The notes beneath the pieces are model-generated. The model searched no databases. It saw only the letters and a program-made list of their open reading frames with translations, and was not told the DNA's origin. Position numbers and translations under genes: made by a program. A stretch of DNA of 5,447 bases, from positions 1 through 5,447 of the forward strand of contig JAFATL010000212.1 of NCBI GenBank assembly GCA_019243975.1, given 5' to 3'. Shown one piece after another: positions 1 through 5,447 of this stretch; the stretch's first letter is position 1, and every line of letters starts with the position of its first letter. Origin of the DNA: Actinomycetota bacterium. Lineage in GTDB: Bacteria > Actinomycetota > Acidimicrobiia > Acidimicrobiales > JAFATL01.

Positions 1-590
1 GGACCGAGGAGCACGTTCGAGCTGAGGATCTCGTTGGCGCACTGCAGGAGGGTGCCCGGATGGGCCACGGCCCCCGCCTTGTAGACGGGCAGGTCCTCGC
101 CGATGAGGGCGAGGAACACGTCGGCCAGTTCGCCGTGGAAGCCGGCCGGCGGCAGGGAGCCGAGCGTTGCGCCGCTCGGCAGCGCTTCAAACGAGGCCGG
201 TGGGCGCTGGTCGCGTGGCGGCAACGGCGCGGTGGGGTAATCGGCGACGTCAAACGAGGAAGCGACGGCTCGCGTGGCCGTCCCCGTCGCCGCCACCGTG
301 CCGTCGTCGGAGCGCACGGCGAGCTCCAGCTGGCCGTCCCCGACTTCGGTCGCTTCCACCACGATCTCGTGCCCGTCGTAGACGGGCAGGGCGAAGCGCG
401 CCGACATGGCGCCGCCCTCCAGCCACGCTTGGCCCCACCGCTCAGCGACTGGGTGCGTCATGTAGGCGAACACCGTCACGCCCGGCACCAGCCCGCCGCG
501 GAACCCGTACTGCTGCGCGACGTCGTCGCTGTGGATGCGGTTGGCGGATTCAGTGTGATGGTTGCGCGCGACAACGCGATAGGTGTCCAC
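1..590 (-). CDS. Hotdog-fold MaoC-like acyl dehydratase-type protein, 3' end missing
   Basis: This frame is open from GTG at 590 to the left edge, giving 196 complete codons and no stop. The N-terminal part (residues about 15-45) contains NRIH, then YGFRGGLVPGV, then FAYMTHP. This resembles the central helix of MaoC/(R)-hydratase hotdog proteins, whose motif is D-x-N-P-x-H followed by a Gly-rich helix. A strand region (about 62-108, beginning ARFALPVYDG) and the start of a probable second hotdog half (about 180-196, ANEILSSNVLLG) follow, so the full protein is probably a double-hotdog of roughly 270-300 aa. Such proteins act on acyl-CoA thioesters in the cytoplasm as hydratases or thioesterases. 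Asn17 and His20 are present, but the usual catalytic Asp is Ser15 and the Pro is Arg18, so activity is uncertain. GTG 590 fits because the homology-like region starts immediately after it. The ribosome site is weak (AGAG at 597-600). It lies 36 nt behind the binding-protein gene with no terminator between, so they are probably co-transcribed. The family call is from memory of motifs; the substrate is unknown. Confidence 0.68.
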   Translation of the reverse strand, partial: MDTYRVVARNHHTESANRIHSDDVAQQYGFRGGLVPGVTVFAYMTHPVAERWGQAWLEGGAMSARFALPVYDGHEIVVEATEVGDGQLELAVRSDDGTVAATGTATRAVASSFDVADYPTAPLPPRDQRPPASFEALPSGATLGSLPPAGFHGELADVFLALIGEDLPVYKAGAVAHPGTLLQCANEILSSNVLLG

Positions 591-626
591 GCCGCACTCT
601 AGGTTTTGGCCGCGCCTGACGACGGG

Positions 627-2576
627 CTAGTGGGTGCCGTCCTCGGGCAACGTCTTCGGGTAGTCGGGCGCCGGGTTGCCGTAGGGATCCTTGGCCACGC
701 CGCACCAGGCGTTGTACTGCGAGCCGTTGGTCTCCCAGTTGGGCGCCAACTGGTTGGGCCACGTGAGGTAGTGGCGCATGCAGTCCGGGTACTCGATGAA
801 GCCCTTCACCTTCTCGGGCATCGGCGAGGTCCAGTCGGGCTTCCAACGCCACTCGACGGCGTCGACGACGAAGCCGTACTTGCCCGGGCCGGCACCGACC
901 AAGGCCGGCCGCGGGTCGCTGGTCGGGCCGTTGCCGCCGTAGCGCGTGGTCGGGAAGTGTTGCAGGCCCGCGGTCACGTTCTGGGGCGTGAGGTCGGGCC
1001 CGGCGAACAACATGCCGCCGATGAGCGGGAGCATCGTGTAGTACCACGTGACCAACTCGGTCGGCGCCTTGCAGTAGTGCTCGACGGCCGCGTTCTTGTT
1101 GTTGCCATTCGCGTCGGCGCGGCTCATGCCGGTCTCCGACGACGGGTCGCACGGCTTGCCGTCCGGCGCCGTCAGGTGGAAGGCGTGGTACATCCAGAAC
1201 GGGTCGCCGGCGCCGAAGCCGAAGCCGCCGTACACGCCGAGGTTGCTGGTGCCGTAGTCACCGGCGGTCTCGGTCTGGTCGTACAGGCGCTGCACGGTGT
1301 TGGAGTCCTCGTAGCCGAAGCTGCTGAACACCCACTCGGGGTACCAGTTCTGGCCCTTGGCGGCGGCCAGCTGGAACAGCGGCTGGATGGGCTCGGTGAG
1401 CATGAGGACCGTCGTGACGTTGGCCAGCTTGAGCTGCACGATCAGGTTCGGGTCGTCCTGCTGGGCCTGCGAGAAGTTGGTGCCGTCGTACTCGACCTCC
1501 TTGGCGATGATGTTCCCGCCGCAGTACTGGTTGAGGTAGCCCTTGAACTCGTCGGCCAGGCGCTTGTGGCTCGGGTCGTTGGTGTGCACGAGGCCGAACA
1601 CGCGCTTCTTCGGATCGGTGACCGTGGGAGCGCGGCCGGGGACGGCGTTGGGACCGCGCAGCTTCGAGCACACGTAGCTCGCCCACTCACGGGTGAGCGT
1701 CGAGCCGGTGGCGAACTGCGTCCACGCGTAGGGCGCGAAGCGCGAGTAGTCCTGGTCGGTCAGCCACAGGGTGCCGAAGTGCATGGGCCGGTGGTCGGCC
1801 GGGATGGTGTTGAGAGCGGCGGCCATGTTGTACGCGCCGATCGGCGACGCGCCCTCGGTGGCGCCGTCGTTGAACACGACGAACGCGTGGTCCTCGTTGG
1901 CGGCCTGCTTGGCGGCAGCCGTCGTCTTGTCGGGGCACTGGTTGGAGCCACCGTCGATGAGCTTGCCGACCAGGTGACGACCGAAGAACTGGTTGTTGGG
2001 GTCGTTGCCCATCAACTTGCGGATCTCGGGCGCGTAGTTGGCCGCGTCGTACGCGTGCGCGTTCCAGTACTTGACCATGAGGTCGATCGACTCCTTGACC
2101 TCGGTCGTGACGTCGCCCTGGGTGCGGGGCGCCGCCCGGTAGAAGCGCTTCGAGTTGGGGAGGGCGCCGCCCGCGGCGGTGACCGCGTTGACCACGCTCA
2201 CGCCGCAGCTCTGGGCGTCGTAGGAGAAGTCGAGCTGGATCGTGTTCTCGCCCACGCCCGAGTAGTACGGCTTGCGCCGCACCGTCGATTGGGGCTTGAG
2301 CAGCGCCCCCACGGCCCGGGCCTGGGCGTCGTCGACGCCGCCGCCGGAGATGGCGCCGCTGGGGTTGGTGGTCGCCTTGCGTGCGGTCACCTTGGCGTTG
2401 GCGGCCGCCTGCTGGGCGATGGTCGTGGGCGCCTCGGACGTGACCGGGGCTGCGACGTCAGGCGTCGTGGCCTTGGTCTTGGTGCCGACCGCCTGCTTGG
2501 CCGGCTTGGAACACCCGGCCGCGACCATCCCGACAAGCACCAGGACGGCAAGAGAACGAAGGACCGAACGAGACAT
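627..2576 (-). CDS. Liv-type ABC transporter substrate-binding lipoprotein (large variant)
   Basis: This is a secreted lipoprotein of 649 aa, predicted to bind a small solute outside the membrane and deliver it to the LivH-LivM permease encoded divergently. It begins MSRSVLRSLAVLVLVG and reaches a lipobox VAAGC with the acylated Cys at residue 22. The signal shows an Arg-containing n-region and a hydrophobic h-region. Residues about 23-100 are an Ala/Thr/Lys/Pro-rich low-complexity tether. The rest reads as an alternating alpha/beta periplasmic-binding-protein type I fold, with segments such as RVFGLVHTNDP (325-335), NVTTVLMLTEP (386-396) and a Trp/Tyr-rich C-terminal third. The family usually measures about 350-450 aa, so this one is long. 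Besides Cys22 there are eight cysteines (124, 214, 303, 352, 476, 502, 599, 625), an even number that suggests disulfides. ATG 2576 is chosen because it puts the signal peptide at the N-terminus and follows a G-rich ribosome site. An in-frame GTG at 2687 would bury the signal. The ligand cannot be told from sequence. Confidence 0.82.
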   Translation of the reverse strand: MSRSVLRSLAVLVLVGMVAAGCSKPAKQAVGTKTKATTPDVAAPVTSEAPTTIAQQAAANAKVTARKATTNPSGAISGGGVDDAQARAVGALLKPQSTVRRKPYYSGVGENTIQLDFSYDAQSCGVSVVNAVTAAGGALPNSKRFYRAAPRTQGDVTTEVKESIDLMVKYWNAHAYDAANYAPEIRKLMGNDPNNQFFGRHLVGKLIDGGSNQCPDKTTAAAKQAANEDHAFVVFNDGATEGASPIGAYNMAAALNTIPADHRPMHFGTLWLTDQDYSRFAPYAWTQFATGSTLTREWASYVCSKLRGPNAVPGRAPTVTDPKKRVFGLVHTNDPSHKRLADEFKGYLNQYCGGNIIAKEVEYDGTNFSQAQQDDPNLIVQLKLANVTTVLMLTEPIQPLFQLAAAKGQNWYPEWVFSSFGYEDSNTVQRLYDQTETAGDYGTSNLGVYGGFGFGAGDPFWMYHAFHLTAPDGKPCDPSSETGMSRADANGNNKNAAVEHYCKAPTELVTWYYTMLPLIGGMLFAGPDLTPQNVTAGLQHFPTTRYGGNGPTSDPRPALVGAGPGKYGFVVDAVEWRWKPDWTSPMPEKVKGFIEYPDCMRHYLTWPNQLAPNWETNGSQYNAWCGVAKDPYGNPAPDYPKTLPEDGTH

Positions 2577-2578
2577 GG

Positions 2579-2586
2579 CTCCCCCC
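2579..2586 (-). promoter_or_regulatory. Ribosome binding site of the binding-protein gene
   Basis: Read on the minus strand, GGGGGGAG lies immediately upstream of ATG 2576. Its G-run can pair with the anti-Shine-Dalgarno sequence at a short but usable spacing. This supports ATG 2576 over the in-frame upstream GTG at 2687, which has no such motif. Confidence 0.55.
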
Positions 2587-2661
2587 AGCTCGAGGTAGGT
2601 GCGCAAGAAGTTCGCCTTTGCCCCGTTCTTCTCCTTTTTCCCGTACCTCCAGTTTCGGAAG

Positions 2662-2685
2662 GATTCGGCCGCTTGGGGCCGAATC
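2662..2685. repeat. Perfect 9-bp inverted repeat, candidate operator
   Basis: GATTCGGCC (2662-2670) is followed by a 6-nt spacer and then GGCCGAATC (2677-2685), an exact reverse complement. A further TTCGG at 2654-2658 lies ten bases, about one helical turn, before the TTCGG in the left arm (2664-2668). There is no T-run after the structure on either strand, so a terminator is unlikely. Its place between two divergent starts suits a dimeric regulator binding site. The regulator is unknown and not encoded in the window. Confidence 0.5.
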
Positions 2686-2697
2686 ACTCATCGAACG

Positions 2698-2712
2698 CTG
2701 CATCGGTTGCAG
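2698..2712. repeat. Short inverted repeat near the permease start
   Basis: CTGCA (2698-2702), a 5-nt spacer TCGGT, then TGCAG (2708-2712) form a 5-bp perfect dyad 27 nt before the GTG start. It could be a second regulator half-site pair, but arms this short can occur by chance. Confidence 0.2.
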
Positions 2713-2728
2713 ACACCGTCGTCGAACT

Positions 2729-2734
2729 GAGGGG
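2729..2734 (+). promoter_or_regulatory. Ribosome binding site of the livHM fusion
   Basis: GAGGGG is followed by five bases (ATCGG) and then GTG at 2740. This spacing is good for a Shine-Dalgarno sequence and decides the choice of GTG 2740 as the start codon. Confidence 0.65.
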
Positions 2735-2739
2735 ATCGG

Positions 2740-4872
2740 GTGCGGGGAGTCGCGCTGTCGAGGAAGAACCTGGGGGCGCCCCTGGCGTTCCTGGCCGGGT
2801 TCGTTGTCGTCGTGCTCGTGGGCAAGGGCGTCAACGGGTTCCTGATCAACGGCATGAAACAGGTGGTGCCCAACGGCATCCTCCTGCAGGGCATCGTGCT
2901 GGGCGCCCTGAACGGGCTGCTCGCCATGGGCCTGGTGCTCATCTACCGCACGAACCGCATCATCAACTTCGCTCAGGGTGAGCTCGGGGCGTTCTCGGCG
3001 ACGCTGGCCGGCGAGCTGGTCCAGCGCTTCCACTGGCCCTTCTACGCGGCGGTCGTTGTCGGACTGTTGGCCGCCGTTGGTTCGAGTGCGCTGGTCGAGA
3101 TCGCCGTCATCCGCCGGTTCGCCAAGGCCCCGCGCCTGATTCTGACGGTGGCCACGATCGGCGTGTTCCAGATCTTCGGCGCCATCGAGCTGGCCATCCC
3201 GGCGCTGCTCAACAAGGACACCAAGCTGCGGGTGGGCTTCCAGACGCCGCTGTCGTTCAAGTTCCAGTTCGGCAAGGTGTTCTTCACCGGCGACCACCTC
3301 GAGGTGCTCGTCGTGACGCCCCTGGTGATCCTCGGGCTGGTCTGGTTCCTGCGCAACACCGGCTACGGCCTGGCCGCCCGGGCCGCCGCCGAGGACGGTG
3401 ACCGGGCTCGCCTGCTCGGCATCAAGGTCAAGCGGGTGTCGCTGATCGTGTGGACGATCGCCGGCTTCCTCTCCGCCCTCACCGCGATCCTGCAGGCGCC
3501 GATCACCGGCTTCCAGTTCGGCGCCCTGGGCGGGTTCACGCTGTTGCTGCGGGCGCTCACCGCCGGCGTCATCGCCCGCATGGAGAGCCTGCCGATCGCG
3601 TTCGGCGCGGCGGTGCTGCTCACCACCGCGCAGCAGACGCTCTTCTTCGGGACGGGGCGCACCGGGCCCGACAACGGGCTGCTGCTGCTGGTGATCATCG
3701 TGGCCCTGCTCGTGCAGCGCCGGCGCCTCGGTCGCCTCGAGGGCGGCAGCTCCACGTGGCAGGCGGTGCAGGAGGTGCGGCCGGTGCCGAACGAGCTGCG
3801 GCGCCTGCCCGAGATCCGCGTGGCCCGCTGGGGCTTGGCCGCCATCGGCCTCGGCGTGCTGGCGGTACTGCCCTACGTCATCCCGCTGAGCAAGGCCAGC
3901 CTCGTGTCGGTGATCATGATCTACGCCGTCGTCGGCGTGTCGCTCGTGATCCTCACCGGGTGGAGCGGCAACGTTTCGCTCGGCCAGTGGGCGCTCGTCG
4001 GCCTGGGCGCGTTGATCGCGTCGAAGATGGCGACGGCCGCCGCGCCCCAGGACTTCTTCGTCATCCTGCTGGTGTCGGGCCTGGCCGGTGCGCTCGTGGC
4101 GGTGGTCATCGGCCTGCCCGCGTTGCGCATCAAGGGACTGTTCCTCGGCGTCACCACACTCGCCTTCGCGTTGGCGGCGGGCGGCTGGTTCTTCAGCTTC
4201 AAGCAGCTCACCTCCAACGCCGGCATCCAGCGGCCGCTGCTGTTCGGCTCGATCAACATCTCGGGCGAGCGCGCCTTCTACTTCCTGTGTCTGGTGTTCC
4301 TCGTGCTCGCATTGCTAGTCGCCCGCAACCTGCGCAAGTCGCGGTTCGGCCGGGTGCTGATCGCCATGCGCGACAACGAGAAGAACGCGCAGGCCTACGG
4401 CGTGCCGTTCGTGCAGACGAAGCTCGTGGCCTTCGCGGTGTCGGGCTTCATGGCCGCGCTGGCAGGCGGGCTGTACGCCTACCACCAGCAGCAGATCCGG
4501 GCCGACCGCTTTCCGGCCGACGTGTCGCTGCTGATCTTCTCCATGGTCGTGATCGGCGGCATGGGGTCGATCGGCGGTGCCGTGCTGGGCGCCGCCTTCG
4601 TGCGGGGCACGCAGTACTTCCTGCCCGCCCAATGGCAGCTCATGGTGACTGGCTTCGGCATGCTGCTGCTGCTGTGGATCTTCCCGGGCGGCCTCGGGCA
4701 GATCATGTACGCCTTGCGTGACCGCTACCTCAAGTGGGTGGCGGACAGACGCGGTGTGCTCGTGCCGAGCCTCATCGCCGACAAGCGCGTCGTCGACGAC
4801 GAGATACTCGAACACGTCGAGGAAGAACCACCACCGATCCTCGACGACGAGCCTGAGTTGGTGACGACATGA
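2740..4872 (+). CDS. Fused LivH-LivM branched-chain amino acid-type ABC permease
   Basis: One 710-aa membrane protein combines both permease subunits of a Liv/HAAT-type importer, which normally are separate polypeptides of about 300 aa each. The LivH half spans about residues 42-330. It includes GLVLIYRTNRIINFAQGELG (64-83), typical of LivH, and the ATPase-contact loop GYGLAARAAAEDGDRARLLG (208-227). A linker of about 331-362 follows, rich in charged residues. The LivM half spans about 363-662, with LTGWSGNVSLGQWALVGLG (405-423), LPALRIKGLFLGVTTLAFA (459-477), the contact loop RFGRVLIAMRDNEKNAQAYG (535-554) and GGMGSIGGAVLGA (606-618). An extra N-terminal hydrophobic helix lies at about 12-30. 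The C-terminal tail (684-710) is strongly acidic and probably cytoplasmic. The GTG start is supported by GAGGGG five bases upstream. The stop overlaps the next gene's start as ATGA, suggesting translational coupling. No frameshift is seen. The partner ATPases (LivG, LivF) are not in the window. Transport by this family is known; the actual substrate here is not. Confidence 0.93.
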   Translation: MRGVALSRKNLGAPLAFLAGFVVVVLVGKGVNGFLINGMKQVVPNGILLQGIVLGALNGLLAMGLVLIYRTNRIINFAQGELGAFSATLAGELVQRFHWPFYAAVVVGLLAAVGSSALVEIAVIRRFAKAPRLILTVATIGVFQIFGAIELAIPALLNKDTKLRVGFQTPLSFKFQFGKVFFTGDHLEVLVVTPLVILGLVWFLRNTGYGLAARAAAEDGDRARLLGIKVKRVSLIVWTIAGFLSALTAILQAPITGFQFGALGGFTLLLRALTAGVIARMESLPIAFGAAVLLTTAQQTLFFGTGRTGPDNGLLLLVIIVALLVQRRRLGRLEGGSSTWQAVQEVRPVPNELRRLPEIRVARWGLAAIGLGVLAVLPYVIPLSKASLVSVIMIYAVVGVSLVILTGWSGNVSLGQWALVGLGALIASKMATAAAPQDFFVILLVSGLAGALVAVVIGLPALRIKGLFLGVTTLAFALAAGGWFFSFKQLTSNAGIQRPLLFGSINISGERAFYFLCLVFLVLALLVARNLRKSRFGRVLIAMRDNEKNAQAYGVPFVQTKLVAFAVSGFMAALAGGLYAYHQQQIRADRFPADVSLLIFSMVVIGGMGSIGGAVLGAAFVRGTQYFLPAQWQLMVTGFGMLLLLWIFPGGLGQIMYALRDRYLKWVADRRGVLVPSLIADKRVVDDEILEHVEEEPPPILDDEPELVTT

Positions 4873-5447
4873 ACGTCGTGACGCGCTGGGCGCGCAAGCC
4901 GTTCGAGGACGTGACGAGCGGGATGCTGATCTTCCCGCTGGTCGTGCTGTTCCTCCTCTACTTCTTCGACGAGTTCGACACCGCCGCGTTCGGCACGCTC
5001 GCCCCCGAGATCCAGAAGTCGTTCCACCTCACCGACAAGGCGTTCGGCCTCGTCGTGATCATGAACGTGTCGGTGGTGCTGCTGGCCGCCATCCCGCTCG
5101 GCTACTGGGGCGACCGCCTGCCCCGCACGAAGCTGGTCGTGGCCGGCGCCGTGCTGGCAGGGCTGTTCTCGTTCGGCACCGGTATCGCCGTCGGTGTCGG
5201 CCTGCTGTTCCTCATGCGTATCGGCAACGGCGTCGGCGTGATCGTCAACGACCCGATCCACCGTTCTCTGCTGAGCGATTACTACAAGCCCGAGGATCGG
5301 CCGCGCGTGTTCGGCATGCACGCCAACGCCACGCGCCTCGGCGGTGTGGTCGGGCCCATGGTCGCCGGCCTGGCCGCGCTGATCGGCGGCTGGCGGCTGG
5401 CGTTCATGATCACGACGAGGCCGAACGCCTTGTCGGTGAGGTGGAAC
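4869..5447 (+). CDS. MFS transporter, N-terminal part only; last 47 nt suspect
   Basis: The frame starts at ATG 4869, overlapping the permease stop by 4 nt, and stays open to the right edge (193 codons). It has about five hydrophobic segments (roughly residues 20-33, 60-80, 88-107, 108-126, 155-173). After TM2 comes the MFS motif A, GYWGDRLPRTK (78-88), with Gly78, Asp82, Arg83 and Lys88. DEFDTAAFGTLAPEIQKSF (34-52) after TM1 and GGWRLAF (173-179) at the start of TM6 are also typical. Members move small solutes by ion coupling or facilitated diffusion across the inner membrane. From about residue 178 the reading becomes polar (ITTRPNALSVRWN) where a hydrophobic TM6 is expected. This coincides exactly with the start of an inverted copy of an earlier part of this gene at 5401, so only 4869 to about 5400 is reliable. 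The gene occupies the place where a LivG ATPase often follows LivM. No strong ribosome site is visible, which fits coupling to the upstream gene. Substrate unknown. Confidence 0.82.
   Translation, partial: MNVVTRWARKPFEDVTSGMLIFPLVVLFLLYFFDEFDTAAFGTLAPEIQKSFHLTDKAFGLVVIMNVSVVLLAAIPLGYWGDRLPRTKLVVAGAVLAGLFSFGTGIAVGVGLLFLMRIGNGVGVIVNDPIHRSLLSDYYKPEDRPRVFGMHANATRLGGVVGPMVAGLAALIGGWRLAFMITTRPNALSVRWN
5021..5067 (+). repeat. Left copy of a 47-bp perfect inverted repeat
   Basis: These 47 bases lie in the MFS gene and encode residues around SFHLTDKAFGLVVIMN, which look like normal transporter sequence (end of loop 1-2 and start of TM2). The exact reverse complement is found at 5401-5447. This copy is taken as the original because its translation fits the protein family. 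Confidence 0.95.
5401..5447 (-). repeat. Right copy of the 47-bp inverted repeat, at the window end; likely chimeric
   Basis: Every one of the last 47 bases matches the reverse complement of 5021-5067. The identity breaks at the base before (5400 is G, whereas the partner position would demand A) and runs to the very last base. The two copies are separated by 333 nt. The plus-strand reading of this copy destroys the expected MFS helix, while its minus-strand reading restores the original protein segment. The match is seen directly; the artefact interpretation is inferred. Confidence 0.95.

Larger units (their letters stand above)
2577..2739. promoter_or_regulatory. Divergent intergenic control region
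   Basis: This 163-nt spacer separates the start codons of the leftward binding-protein gene and the rightward permease gene, so promoters for both must lie in it or overlap the gene starts. It is less GC-rich than its flanks, with a pyrimidine run at about 2625-2641. It contains a perfect 9-bp inverted repeat (2662-2685), a 5-bp one (2698-2712) and two TCGAAC copies (2691-2696, 2722-2727). I could not assign convincing -35/-10 hexamers on either strand. The layout implies shared control of both transporter halves, which is an inference. Confidence 0.7.

Noticed and set aside
60..619. Two plus-strand open frames of 180 and 150 codons at the left end.
   Set aside because: Both are Arg/Ala-rich and lie antisense to the hotdog gene, whose minus-strand frame gives a recognisable protein.
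591..629. The hotdog frame is the same frame as the binding protein and only the TAG at 627-629 separates them, suggesting stop readthrough or a broken fusion.
   Set aside because: The binding protein is exported and lipidated while a hotdog acyl-CoA enzyme belongs in the cytoplasm. A GTG start exists exactly where the family similarity begins, so two genes are the simpler reading.
2662..2685. The 9-bp inverted repeat as a rho-independent terminator.
   Set aside because: No T-run follows on either strand and it lies between two gene starts, not after a gene end.
2577..2687. An upstream in-frame GTG at 2687 that would lengthen the binding protein by 37 residues.
   Set aside because: It lacks a Shine-Dalgarno sequence, would place a polar stretch before the signal peptide and would run through the candidate operator.
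606..2981. A 791-codon open frame on the plus strand, antisense to the binding-protein gene.
   Set aside because: Its translation is a Val/Gly/Arg/Leu-rich string without domains. Long antisense frames are expected opposite GC-rich genes with strong third-position G/C. The minus strand there has a clear lipoprotein with signal peptide and ribosome site.
3450..4721. A 423-codon frame on the plus strand, offset within the permease gene.
   Set aside because: It is an Arg/Ala/Gly/His-rich shadow of the LivHM frame, which has all the family motifs.
5021..5447. The 47-bp inverted repeat as the terminal repeats of a mobile element or a phase-variation invertible segment.
   Set aside because: Both copies lie within one transporter gene, no transposase or recombinase is present, the enclosed 333 nt is ordinary MFS coding sequence, and the second copy stops exactly at the sequence end.

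Overview
The window is very GC-rich, uses GTG starts and favours codons ending in G or C. Its proteins look actinobacterial, most like Acidimicrobiia and relatives, but this is judged from protein style alone and is not proven. Nearly all of it is explained by two divergent transcription units that carry a branched-chain amino acid-type (Liv, or HAAT) ABC importer.

The leftward unit (minus strand) starts at 2576. It encodes a large secreted lipoprotein that resembles a Liv-type substrate-binding protein (649 aa). After a 36-nt gap comes a hotdog-fold, MaoC-like acyl dehydratase-type protein, which starts at GTG 590 and runs off the left edge. The rightward unit (plus strand) starts at GTG 2740. 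It encodes one 710-aa polypeptide that joins the two Liv permeases, LivH then LivM. This overlaps by 4 nt (ATGA) with a major facilitator superfamily (MFS) protein that reaches the right edge. The 163-nt divergent spacer (2577-2739) carries a perfect 9-bp inverted repeat that is a good operator candidate.

The likely joint function is import of a small organic solute, such as an amino acid, amide or carboxylic acid. The lipoprotein would capture it and the fused permease would move it. The ATPase subunits LivG and LivF are not visible. The place where LivG often sits is taken by the MFS protein, so the ATPases lie downstream, are fused to the MFS protein beyond the window, or are encoded elsewhere.

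The last 47 bases (5401-5447) are an exact reverse complement of 5021-5067, which lies inside the same MFS gene. The MFS reading frame stops looking like a transporter exactly where this copy begins. This is best explained as a fold-back chimera or an assembly-end artefact, so the final 47 bases should not be trusted as natural sequence. I found no RNA genes, CRISPR arrays, insertion sequences or convincing terminators.
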